DNA of 64,000 nucleotides from Polaribacter pacificus (GTDB taxonomy: Bacteria > Bacteroidota > Bacteroidia > Flavobacteriales > Flavobacteriaceae): contig NZ_CP150664.1 in NCBI RefSeq assembly GCF_038024035.1, forward strand, positions 558,001 to 622,000. Direction: 5' to 3'. Numbering within the stretch: position 1 is the first letter of the stretch; each line of letters opens with the position of its first letter. Shown here one piece after another: positions 27,017-35,172 of this stretch. The translations under genes and the position numbers were made by a program. The notes under the pieces are model-generated. The model worked only from the letters and a program-made list of their open reading frames with translations. It searched no databases and was not told where the DNA came from.

Positions 27017-27032
27017 TACCATAAATATGCCA
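27017..27032 (-). promoter_or_regulatory. Candidate sigma-54 (-24/-12) promoter for the exporter operon
   Basis: On the minus strand TGGCAT (27032-27027), 6 bp, then GGTA (27020-27017). The -24 half is a strong match to TGGCAY, and the GG to -12 spacing of 10 bp is exactly right. The -12 half reads TGGT instead of TTGC, so it is imperfect. It lies about 31 bp before the adaptor start. Confidence 0.55.
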
Positions 27033-27094
27033 GCTAAAAAAAAATTATAATTCATTAATTATCAGGTGATTAAAATAATTATATAAAAATAAAG

Positions 27095-27110
27095 TGTTCG
27101 TTATCGGACA
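27095..27110. promoter_or_regulatory. Candidate enhancer dyad for the NtrC-type regulator
   Basis: TGTTCGTTATCGGACA is a near-perfect inverted repeat (TGTtCG-N4-CGgACA, one mismatch). It lies about 95 bp upstream of the predicted exporter transcription start, the normal distance for a sigma-54 activator site, and about 35 bp upstream of the regulator's own start. Confidence 0.55.
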
Positions 27111-27143
27111 ATCTCTTGTTCAGAATCAAACATCTATGTACTT

Positions 27144-28520
27144 ATGCATATGAGAAAAAAGGAAGCCACCATATTATTAGTTGACGATGATGATGATATT
27201 TTGTTTTCTGCTAGGTTGAGCCTAAAAAAACATTTTACAAAATTTATCACCACAAACAACCCTAAGACTATACTAAACCTGATCGCTTCAGAAACGGTTG
27301 ATGTTGCTTTGTTGGATATGAATTACCACAGAGGCTTTGAAGATGGTAAAGAAGGACTCTATTGGCTAAAACAGATTAAAGAAATAAGCCCAGAAACAAC
27401 CATTTTACTAATGACTGCTTTTGGAAGCGTTAATCTGGCTGTAGAAGCAATTAAACAAGGTGCTTCTGATTTTGTTTTAAAACCTTGGGATACAGAAAAG
27501 CTGTATGCTTCTGTATTGGCTGGTGTTGAACTTGCCAGATCAAAAAGAAAAAACACACAATTAGAAGCGATTCAGAATAATAAGAACAAAGATTTTCTTC
27601 AAAAAACAGAGCATCTTATAGGTAAGTCTCCTGCCATGACCAAGGCCATCTCTATGCTACAAAAAGTAGCTCCAACAGATGCAAATATTTTAATACTTGG
27701 AGAAAACGGAACTGGAAAATACGTTTTTGCAAAAGAGATTCATTTGCAATCTCATAGAAAGAATCAACCTTTTATCCATGTCGATTTAGGCGCATTAAAT
27801 GAAAACTTATTTGAAAGCGAGTTGTTTGGGTATGCCAAAGGAGCTTTTACCGATGCAAACAAAGACAGCATAGGAAGGTTTGAGCTAGCCAAGGGAGGCA
27901 CTATTTTTTTAGATGAAATTGGCAATCTACCCCTGCATTTACAATCTAAACTACTTACTGTTATTCAAAACAGAAAAGTAACACGTTTGGGAGAAGCCAT
28001 AGAAAGAGCCATTGATGTTCGGATTATCTGTGCGACCAATGCCGATATCCATAAAATGGTAGAGGATCAAAATTTTAGACAAGATTTACTCTACAGAATT
28101 AACACCATTGAGTTAAATTTACCAGCACTCCGAGATCGCAAAGAAGACATATTGTTATTAGCCATGCATTTTTTAAAGCAAATGTCTGCGAAATACCGGA
28201 AAACGATTCAGGGGTTCACTAAAGAAGTTATTCAGCGTTTAGAAGCCTATCACTGGCCAGGAAACATAAGAGAATTAGAGCATATGGTAGAGCGGGCAGT
28301 CATTATTACAGAAGGACAAGAATTAGGTACCGATGATTTTTATTTTTCTACCGATAAGTCTACACCTATCGCTACAGACAATTTAAACCTTGAAGCAACA
28401 GAAAAAGCTTTAATACAAAGCGCTTTAGACAAACACCAAGGCAATATGAGTAGGGCTGCCAAAGATTTAGGCATCACCAGAACTGCCTTGTATAGAAGGC
28501 TAGACAAACATCAATTATAA
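27144..28520 (+). CDS. NtrC-family sigma-54-dependent response regulator
   Basis: 458 residues. The receiver domain (about 8-125) has an acidic pocket DDDDD, phospho-acceptor Asp in ALLDMNYHRG (about 58), Thr in LLMTAFGS and Lys in VLKPWDT. The AAA+ domain (about 155-385) has Walker A GENGTGKYVFAK, the sigma-54 contact motif GAFTDA and Walker B GGTIFLDEIG. The C-terminal Fis-type HTH is QGNMSRAAKDLGITRTALYRRLDK. Two Met codons (27144, 27150) are possible starts. It is divergent from the exporter operon and 2 bp ahead of its kinase gene; it very probably activates the exporter promoter. Confidence 0.95.
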   Translation: MHMRKKEATILLVDDDDDILFSARLSLKKHFTKFITTNNPKTILNLIASETVDVALLDMNYHRGFEDGKEGLYWLKQIKEISPETTILLMTAFGSVNLAVEAIKQGASDFVLKPWDTEKLYASVLAGVELARSKRKNTQLEAIQNNKNKDFLQKTEHLIGKSPAMTKAISMLQKVAPTDANILILGENGTGKYVFAKEIHLQSHRKNQPFIHVDLGALNENLFESELFGYAKGAFTDANKDSIGRFELAKGGTIFLDEIGNLPLHLQSKLLTVIQNRKVTRLGEAIERAIDVRIICATNADIHKMVEDQNFRQDLLYRINTIELNLPALRDRKEDILLLAMHFLKQMSAKYRKTIQGFTKEVIQRLEAYHWPGNIRELEHMVERAVIITEGQELGTDDFYFSTDKSTPIATDNLNLEATEKALIQSALDKHQGNMSRAAKDLGITRTALYRRLDKHQL

Positions 28521-28522
28521 AC

Positions 28523-29851
28523 TTGAAGAATAAAAAGTACATCCGATTTTTTATACTAATGTCATTGCTAATCGCAACGAGCATATTAATCTACCTTAGT
28601 TTTACGGCCCACTATACCATAACTCCAATAGTATTAATACTCTTTTTATTTTTTCTGATTTATTTGCTTTTTGAGTGGCAAAACAAACAACTATATGAGT
28701 TTGAAAAAAACCTAGATTGCTTGTTAGTAGATGACTTTTCTCTAAGCCTACCTGCAGATAAACAAAAAAGTGAACTCCAAAAAAAAATGGCCTTGCTTTT
28801 AGAAAAATCAAAGCGTCGTGCTTTTGCTCAAGCTTCAGAAAGCATCGTGTTTACCACCATTATAGAAAGCTTTACAACTGGGATACTTATTTTACGTCGA
28901 GATCAGCAAAAAGTCATCGAAGTATATCAAATGAATACTGCATTTACCAATTTTTTACAGATTCCTAGATACTATCACTGGGATTTGCTAAAAAATAAAA
29001 TTAAACCCTTGGTTGATATTATCCAACCTCAAGATTGGCAAACCTTAAAGCATGTTATTAGTTTGCGTATAGACGGACAAGAAGAAACCTTTTATCTAAA
29101 AACGGCAATTACCAAAACCAAAGAGTTTGATTATTATATTATTTCTTTAGAAACACTGCAACAGCTCATTGATAAAAAAGAAAAAGAATCCTGGTATCGA
29201 TTGCTCAATGTCATGTCGCATGAAATTATCAATACCATTACCCCGATAAGCAGTTTGGCAAGCAATTTAGGTGGTTTATTAAGCGATGATGAACCAGATG
29301 CTGAGAGCTTAGAAGAACTTTCAAAAGGCTTAGAAATTATCAAAAAACGATCCATACACTTAACCGATTTTGTTAGCACATATAGAAAATTAGCAGAACT
29401 CCCTTTACCCATCAAAAACACAGTTGATATTGTACTTTTAGCCAACAACACCCTCCTTCTTTTTAAGGATGAATTTAAAAAACAACAGATCATAACAAAT
29501 CTAATAGCACCAGATTCATTATTCCTTAACATCGATCAAAATCAGATTGAACAGGTTTTTATAAATCTGATTTCTAACTGTCTGTATGCCTTACAAAATA
29601 CAGACAACCCAAGCATAACAATTACCATGACTCAAAACAACAGCAGAGTCCATATTACTTTTACAGACAACGGCATAGGTGTTTCAAACGAAATTAAAAA
29701 CAACCTTTTTGTGCCTTATTTTACCACCAGAAAAGAAGGCTCTGGAATCGGCTTAACTCTTTCTAAAAACATTATGGAAGCCCACCAAGGAAGCATCTCT
29801 TTTGCTAGCAAAGACCAACAGACCTCTTTTGTTTTAACCTTTTTAACCTAA
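28523..29851 (+). CDS. Sensor histidine kinase partner of the NtrC-type regulator
   Basis: 442 residues. Two adjacent membrane helices (about 9-27 and 32-50) with almost no periplasmic loop suggest sensing in or at the membrane. A PAS-like region (about 90-210) follows. The H-box is LLNVMSHEIINTITPISSLA, and the HATPase has FINLISNCLYAL (N box), FTDNGIGV (G1) and GSGIGLTLSKNIM (G2). It is co-transcribed with the regulator (2-bp gap). In Bacteroidota this pair commonly sits beside adaptor-ABC-FtsX operons and is thought to respond to envelope stress; the exact signal is unknown. Confidence 0.93.
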   Translation: MKNKKYIRFFILMSLLIATSILIYLSFTAHYTITPIVLILFLFFLIYLLFEWQNKQLYEFEKNLDCLLVDDFSLSLPADKQKSELQKKMALLLEKSKRRAFAQASESIVFTTIIESFTTGILILRRDQQKVIEVYQMNTAFTNFLQIPRYYHWDLLKNKIKPLVDIIQPQDWQTLKHVISLRIDGQEETFYLKTAITKTKEFDYYIISLETLQQLIDKKEKESWYRLLNVMSHEIINTITPISSLASNLGGLLSDDEPDAESLEELSKGLEIIKKRSIHLTDFVSTYRKLAELPLPIKNTVDIVLLANNTLLLFKDEFKKQQIITNLIAPDSLFLNIDQNQIEQVFINLISNCLYALQNTDNPSITITMTQNNSRVHITFTDNGIGVSNEIKNNLFVPYFTTRKEGSGIGLTLSKNIMEAHQGSISFASKDQQTSFVLTFLT

Positions 29852-29905
29852 TCAGTGTCACATTTTAAAACCCAGCAAGTCTTTAAAGTATAAAAAACAA
29901 ATACC

Positions 29906-30613
29906 ATGAAAAAAATTAGCCTTGTCTTAAGCCTTGTTCTTTTGTTTGCATGCATCCAATTACAAGCACAGAAAAAAATACATGCATCTGATATCATGCA
30001 CGATATCAAAAACGGAAAAAACATTGTCTATAAAAATGCAACCATTGTTGGAGTTTTAGATTTTACTTTTATGGAAGAAGCCTTAACCAAGTTGCCTAAA
30101 AGAAGAACAGGTTGGTTTAGCAGCGGGAGTAACAATACAGTTAAAAATAGAATCACCAATAAAATTCGTTTTGAAAACTGTGTTTTTCAAGATCCTGTTT
30201 TTGCCTATATTCACGATGAAGATAGTGGCTACACATTTACAGCCAATTTTACAGAAAACGTAGCATTTACCGATTGTACCTTTAATGAAATGGCACTTTT
30301 TAAGTACTCAACTTTTTATAGTCAAACAGACTTTAGCAATACAAAGTTTAGAAGCGCTAATACATTTAAATATGCAGTTTTTAAACATAAGGCAGATTTT
30401 ACAAAAGCAGAATTTAATGAATCTGCAAATTTTAAATATGCAAAATTTAATAAGGGGCTTTCATTTAAAAACACACGATTTAAAGATGATTTAAACATAA
30501 AATACAGTACCGTATCAGGAAAGTTTGAAATTAGCGGAATGGATGTCGCCTATGGTATTGACAGCAAATACACCCGTATCAATGGCGAAAAATTTAGGTA
30601 CAATAAAAAATAA
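29906..30613 (+). CDS. Exported pentapeptide-repeat protein
   Basis: 235 residues. The signal peptide ends near LQAQ. The central and C-terminal parts carry tandem five-residue steps with a central Phe (ANFTE NVAFT DCTFN; ADFTK AEFNE SANFK YAKFN), predicted to form a right-handed quadrilateral helix. An N-terminal segment (25-95) is not repetitive. Pentapeptide proteins are usually cytosolic; this one is directed to the periplasm or outside. It is 54 bp after the kinase gene and before a terminator, so it may belong to the same transcript and be an output or accessory of that system. Function unknown. Confidence 0.85.
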   Translation: MKKISLVLSLVLLFACIQLQAQKKIHASDIMHDIKNGKNIVYKNATIVGVLDFTFMEEALTKLPKRRTGWFSSGSNNTVKNRITNKIRFENCVFQDPVFAYIHDEDSGYTFTANFTENVAFTDCTFNEMALFKYSTFYSQTDFSNTKFRSANTFKYAVFKHKADFTKAEFNESANFKYAKFNKGLSFKNTRFKDDLNIKYSTVSGKFEISGMDVAYGIDSKYTRINGEKFRYNKK

Positions 30614-30636
30614 GCTTCCATACATAAAACTTACAC

Positions 30637-30668
30637 AAAGCGTTACTTCTAAAAAAGTAACGCTTTTT
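30637..30668 (+). terminator. Terminator after the pentapeptide-repeat gene
   Basis: A 12-bp stem (AAAGCGTTACTT at 30637-30648 with 30655-30666) is followed by a T run. Confidence 0.9.
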
Positions 30669-30702
30669 TTAGTATATTCGGATATCAATTAGCTTCTTAT
30701 TT

Positions 30703-32463
30703 ATGACAAAACCTACCCGATTGTTTGATTTTCCATATCATCAATTAGCACAGTATCCTCAAGAAAATTGCTTGGTTTCTAAAAAAAATAATCAATGGTC
30801 TGCTATTTCTACTCAGCAGTATCTAGACCGTGCCAATGAGATCAGTCGCGCTTTGCTACACTTGGGAGTTCAACCCAACGATAAAATCGCAATCATAACA
30901 ACCAACAATGATCCAAAATGGCATATGTTGGATATTGGTATTTTGCAAATCGGAGCACAAAATGTTCCACTCTATCCGACCTTTTCAGAACAGGATTACG
31001 AGTATATCTTAAACCATTCTGATGCTGTTTATTGTTTTGTTTCGGATGCTGTTTTGTATGATAAAGTACAGAAAGTAATCGACAAAACTCAAATTAAAGC
31101 CCTTTACACCTTTCAAGAAATAGAAGAATCTCATGGATGGAATACTTTTTTAGATTTAGGCAGTGATATGGGCTTACAAACCCAAGTTGACCAACTAAAA
31201 AGCCAAGTTAAAGGAGAAGATTTAGCAACCATTATATACACCTCTGGTACCACAGGGACTCCTAAAGGAGTGCTTTTAACTCATCACAACATCGTGCACA
31301 ATGTCTTTGCCACAGGCAACAAGTTAGATTTGCATACAAACAAAAAAAGGGTCGTAAGCTACCTACCTGTTTGTCATATTTTTGAAAGAGCTGCCTCTTA
31401 TTACTGTCAATATATGGGCTTTGAAATCCATTTTGCAGAAAGCATAGACAAATTGGGTGAAAACCTAAAAGAAATTAAACCCAATTTTATGGCTGTTGTT
31501 CCTCGATTGCTAGAAAAAGTATTCGATAAAATCGTAGACAAAGGCAGTGATTTAAACGGCATTAAAAAGAATCTTTTTTTCTGGGCTTTAGCCTTAGGAG
31601 AGCGTTATAAACCCTACAAAAAAAATGGCTTTTGGTATGAGTCACAATTACAGATCGCCAACAAGATTATCTTTAGCAAGTGGCGAGATGCGCTTGGAGG
31701 ACAATTAGAGTTTATGCTGGCTGGTAGCGCCCCTATGCAAGATAGGCTGGTTAGAGTGTTTACAGCGGCACAAATTCCTGTTTTTGAGGGCTATGGAATG
31801 ACAGAGACCTCTCCGGCTGTCTCTGTTGCTGATATGAGAAACAACGGTTTTAAAATAGGAACGGTTGGAAAAGTAATTGATGATGTTGAGGTTAAAATTG
31901 CTGAGGATGGAGAAATATTAGTCAAAGGACCTAATATAATGAAAGGCTATTATAAAGACGATGCATTAACCCATCAAACCATCGTAGATGGTTATTTACA
32001 TACGGGTGATATTGGTGAATTAGATAAAGATGGTTTCTTAAAAATCACTGACAGAAAAAAAGAAATGTTTAAGACCTCAGGCGGCAAGTACATTGCTCCT
32101 GCATATCTAGAAGCTAATTTTAAAAAATCTCGTTTTATAGAGCAGATTATGGTGATTGGAGAAGGGCAAAAAATGCCAGCAGCACTGATTCAACCTAATA
32201 TGGAGTTTCTTCAAGAATGGGCTAGACGTCATGACTATCAAATAGAAAACCTGGTGTCTGATACTCGGGTCATCGCTCGAATACAAAAAGAGATTGACCA
32301 CTTTAATCAACAGTTTGGGCGTTGGGAGCAAATTAAGAAATTTGAGATCACTCCAGACCTTTGGACCATCGAAGCAGGACATCTAACACCTACTTTAAAA
32401 ATGAGAAGGAAAGCAATTACAAAAATGTACCAACATTTGATTGATAAAATCTATACTTCCTAA
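30703..32463 (+). CDS. Long-chain acyl-CoA synthetase (AMP-forming), copy 1
   Basis: 586 residues. ANL-superfamily motifs: A3 IIYTSGTTGTPKGVLL (about 176-191), A5 GYGMTETSP (about 365), A7 YLHTGDIG, A8 DRKKEMFKTSGGKYIAP. It activates fatty acids to acyl-CoA through an acyl-adenylate, for uptake, degradation or lipid remodelling. Strong similarity to the next gene, over the whole length and with nearly identical motif contexts, shows a tandem duplication. Copy 1 is more diverged at the N-terminus. No membrane anchor is visible. Confidence 0.93.
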   Translation: MTKPTRLFDFPYHQLAQYPQENCLVSKKNNQWSAISTQQYLDRANEISRALLHLGVQPNDKIAIITTNNDPKWHMLDIGILQIGAQNVPLYPTFSEQDYEYILNHSDAVYCFVSDAVLYDKVQKVIDKTQIKALYTFQEIEESHGWNTFLDLGSDMGLQTQVDQLKSQVKGEDLATIIYTSGTTGTPKGVLLTHHNIVHNVFATGNKLDLHTNKKRVVSYLPVCHIFERAASYYCQYMGFEIHFAESIDKLGENLKEIKPNFMAVVPRLLEKVFDKIVDKGSDLNGIKKNLFFWALALGERYKPYKKNGFWYESQLQIANKIIFSKWRDALGGQLEFMLAGSAPMQDRLVRVFTAAQIPVFEGYGMTETSPAVSVADMRNNGFKIGTVGKVIDDVEVKIAEDGEILVKGPNIMKGYYKDDALTHQTIVDGYLHTGDIGELDKDGFLKITDRKKEMFKTSGGKYIAPAYLEANFKKSRFIEQIMVIGEGQKMPAALIQPNMEFLQEWARRHDYQIENLVSDTRVIARIQKEIDHFNQQFGRWEQIKKFEITPDLWTIEAGHLTPTLKMRRKAITKMYQHLIDKIYTS

Positions 32464-32535
32464 AAAGGCTGACATTTACTCTTGTAAAAGTGTTTGAATT
32501 TCCCTACTTTGCAATACTTCAAATTTTACGAATAT

Positions 32536-34311
32536 ATGCAGCATGAAATACGACGCCTATTTGATTTTCCGTATCATCAATTAGACACCTACAAATTAAC
32601 AAAAGCTCTAAACACTAAATACAACGGTGTATGGCAATCTATAAGTACACAAGAGTACATCAATCAAGCCAATGCAATTAGCAGGGGTTTACTGCGTTTG
32701 GGCGTAAAACCCAATGACAAAATCGCAGTCATTTCTACAACCAATAGAACTGAGTGGAATGTATGTGATATAGGAATCCTTCAATTAGGGGCTCAAAATG
32801 TGCCTATCTACCCTACTATTTCTAAAGAAGATTACGAGTACATCTTAAATCATTCTGAAGCAAGCTATTGTTTTGTTTCTGATGTTAGTGTTCTAGAAAA
32901 ACTAAACCAAATAAAAGACAAAACGTCTTTAAAAGGAGTCTTTACTTTTGATGAGATTTCTGGCGAAAAAAATTGGTCTGAAATCTTAAAATTAGGAGAA
33001 GATACTAGCAACCAAGCAGATGTAGAAGCACACAAAGATGCCGTTACAGAAGATGATCTAGCAACCTTAATATACACCTCTGGTACCACCGGAAGACCTA
33101 AAGGAGTTATGTTGTCTCATAAGAATATCGTCTCAAATGTCATCGCTAGTGAGCAAAGAGTTCCTCTAGATTATGGAAAAGCAGTTGGTCTAAGTTTTTT
33201 ACCGATTTGCCACATCTTTGAGCGCATGATCTTGTATTTATATCAGTATTGTGGTGTTAGTATTTATTTTGCTGAGAGTATAGAAAAAATGAGTGATAAC
33301 CTTAAAGAGGTACAGCCTAACGTAATGACAGCAGTGCCTAGACTGTATGAAAAGGTATTTGATAAAATCTACGCTAAGGGTTCTGAGTTATCTGGAGTTA
33401 AACAAAAATTGTTTTACTGGGCTATCGAGATTGGCCTTTCTTACGAGCCTTATGGCGCCAATGGTTGGTGGTATGAAAAAAAATTAGCCATTGCAAGAAA
33501 GCTTATTTTCTCTAAAATGAAAGAAGGTATGGGTGGTAATTTAGACCTCATGGTTTCTGGTAGTGCTGCCTTGCAACCAAGACTTACACGTTTTTTTGCA
33601 GCTGCTGACATGCCTATCATGGAAGGTTACGGTTTAACAGAGACCTCTCCTGTGATTTCTGTCAACTGCCATAAAGATGGTGGATTCCGTATCGGAACTG
33701 TAGGTAGAATCATTAACAATGTTGAAGTTAAAATTGCAGAAGATGGTGAGATCTTAGCCAAAGGTCCAAATATTATGCTGGGCTATTTTAAAGACCCAGA
33801 AAAAACCAAAGAAGTAATGACTGGTGATTATTTCCATACGGGTGATATAGGTGAGGTTTCTGAAGATGGATTTTTAAAGATAACTGATCGTAAAAAAGAA
33901 ATGTTTAAAACATCAGGTGGTAAATATGTTGCCCCTGCCCTTTTAGAAGGTCGATTAAAAGAATCGAGATTTATAGAGCAAATTATGGTGATTGGTGAAG
34001 GTGAGAAAATGCCTGCAGCATTGATTCAGCTAAATTTTGATTTTGTTAAAGAATGGATCAAAAGAAAAAACCTATCGATAAACTTGACTAATAAAGACAT
34101 TGTAAATTCTGACCTAGTTCGCGCTAGAATCCAAGAAGAGATTGATGAATGCAATTCACATTTTGGAAAATGGGAGCAAATTAAAAAGTTTGAACTTACG
34201 GAGGATGAATGGTCTATTGATGGAGGTCATTTAACACCTACCATGAAGATGAAACGAAAAGTGATAAAAGAAATTTATAAAAACTTATACGAAAGGATTT
34301 ATAGATTTTAA
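32536..34311 (+). CDS. Long-chain acyl-CoA synthetase (AMP-forming), copy 2
   Basis: 591 residues from ATG 32536 (MQHEIRRLFDFPYHQL). An upstream in-frame start at 32494 adds 14 residues without support. The motifs mirror copy 1: LIYTSGTTGRPKGVMLSHKN, GYGLTETSPVISVN, YFHTGDIGEVSEDGFLKI, DRKKEMFKTSGGKYVAP. It lies 72 bp after copy 1. The two probably differ in chain-length preference or regulation, which cannot be read from sequence. A strong terminator follows. Confidence 0.93.
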   Translation: MQHEIRRLFDFPYHQLDTYKLTKALNTKYNGVWQSISTQEYINQANAISRGLLRLGVKPNDKIAVISTTNRTEWNVCDIGILQLGAQNVPIYPTISKEDYEYILNHSEASYCFVSDVSVLEKLNQIKDKTSLKGVFTFDEISGEKNWSEILKLGEDTSNQADVEAHKDAVTEDDLATLIYTSGTTGRPKGVMLSHKNIVSNVIASEQRVPLDYGKAVGLSFLPICHIFERMILYLYQYCGVSIYFAESIEKMSDNLKEVQPNVMTAVPRLYEKVFDKIYAKGSELSGVKQKLFYWAIEIGLSYEPYGANGWWYEKKLAIARKLIFSKMKEGMGGNLDLMVSGSAALQPRLTRFFAAADMPIMEGYGLTETSPVISVNCHKDGGFRIGTVGRIINNVEVKIAEDGEILAKGPNIMLGYFKDPEKTKEVMTGDYFHTGDIGEVSEDGFLKITDRKKEMFKTSGGKYVAPALLEGRLKESRFIEQIMVIGEGEKMPAALIQLNFDFVKEWIKRKNLSINLTNKDIVNSDLVRARIQEEIDECNSHFGKWEQIKKFELTEDEWSIDGGHLTPTMKMKRKVIKEIYKNLYERIYRF

Positions 34312-34315
34312 TGAT

Positions 34316-34348
34316 AAAAAAAAGCACCCAATCGGGTGTTTTTTTTTT
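34316..34348. terminator. Bidirectional terminator between the acyl-CoA synthetase and msrA genes
   Basis: Stem AAAGCACCC / GGGTGTTTT around loop AATC (34330-34333), with a long T run on the plus strand and A run on the other side; both genes converge here. Confidence 0.88.
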
Positions 34349-34369
34349 ATCATATATGCTATAAAAAAC

Positions 34370-35026
34370 TTACTCTTTCAACTTTGCAGAAGCTTTTAAT
34401 AGCTCTGGAAACTTAGCTTTGAATTTATTTAAGCGAGGTATGGATACATTTTTTACATAGGGATCTTCTGGGTGCAATCGCTCATAGTTTTGATGATAGT
34501 CTTCTGCAGGGTAAAATTTTTGCAACTTGGTTACTTCTGTTGCAATATTCCCCTTATAAACACCTTTATTTAAAAACGCGATTTTAGCTTCAATAATAGC
34601 CTTTTGTGTAGTGTTTTGATAAAAAGCAATAGACCTGTATTGGGTTCCAAAATCTGGATATTGTCCATTTTTTGTAGTGGGATCATGTGATCCAAAAAAA
34701 ACGTTTACCAAAGTAGCATAACTTACTTTTTTAGGGTTGTAATAGACTGCCACAGCTTCTGCATGACCAGTACGTCCGGTGCCTATGGTTTGATAGGTTG
34801 GGTTTTTAGTAAAACCACCTGCATAGCCAGAAACAGCCTCTTCTACTCCTTCTACACTTTCAAAAATAGCTTCTACACACCAAAAACAGCCACTTGCAAA
34901 ATAGGCGATTTCTAATTTTTGTGAAATAACTGGTAGTGTCTTATTTGTTGTTTTCTGTGAAAACGATAAAAAAACAGTTAAAAAAATTACTACAATAAAC
35001 AGGCTTGCAATTTTATTAAACTTCAT
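34370..35026 (-). CDS. msrA: Exported peptide methionine sulfoxide reductase A
   Basis: 218 residues. A hydrophobic N-terminal signal (IASLFIVVIFLTVFLSFSQ) precedes the MsrA domain. The active-site motif is YFASGCFWCVEAIFE (catalytic Cys about residue 47), followed by GYAGGFTKNPTYQTIGTGRTGHAEAV and the YHQNYERLHPEDPY end. It reduces methionine-S-sulfoxide in proteins. The signal peptide points to repair in the periplasm or at the surface rather than in the cytosol. The resolving Cys usually found in the C-terminal tail is not evident. Confidence 0.93.
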   Translation of the reverse strand: MKFNKIASLFIVVIFLTVFLSFSQKTTNKTLPVISQKLEIAYFASGCFWCVEAIFESVEGVEEAVSGYAGGFTKNPTYQTIGTGRTGHAEAVAVYYNPKKVSYATLVNVFFGSHDPTTKNGQYPDFGTQYRSIAFYQNTTQKAIIEAKIAFLNKGVYKGNIATEVTKLQKFYPAEDYHQNYERLHPEDPYVKNVSIPRLNKFKAKFPELLKASAKLKE

Positions 35027-35114
35027 AGATCGATAGTTTTAGTTCATCCTTTGGTCGAGATAAAAAAAGAAATCATACAATTGTTAAAAACTTTGAGTTT
35101 CCCGCCAAAAGAAT

Positions 35115-35147
35115 CCTTGTAAAACAAGGATGAGTTACTTACATTTG
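35115..35147 (+). promoter_or_regulatory. dnaX promoter with an inverted repeat over the -33 element
   Basis: TTG (35117-35119), 20 bp, TACATTTG (35140-35147). A perfect dyad CCTTGTAAAACAAGG (35115-35129) covers the -33 element and could be an operator. Confidence 0.7.
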
Positions 35148-35172
35148 TTACTGTAAAAATAGCAAATTTGTA

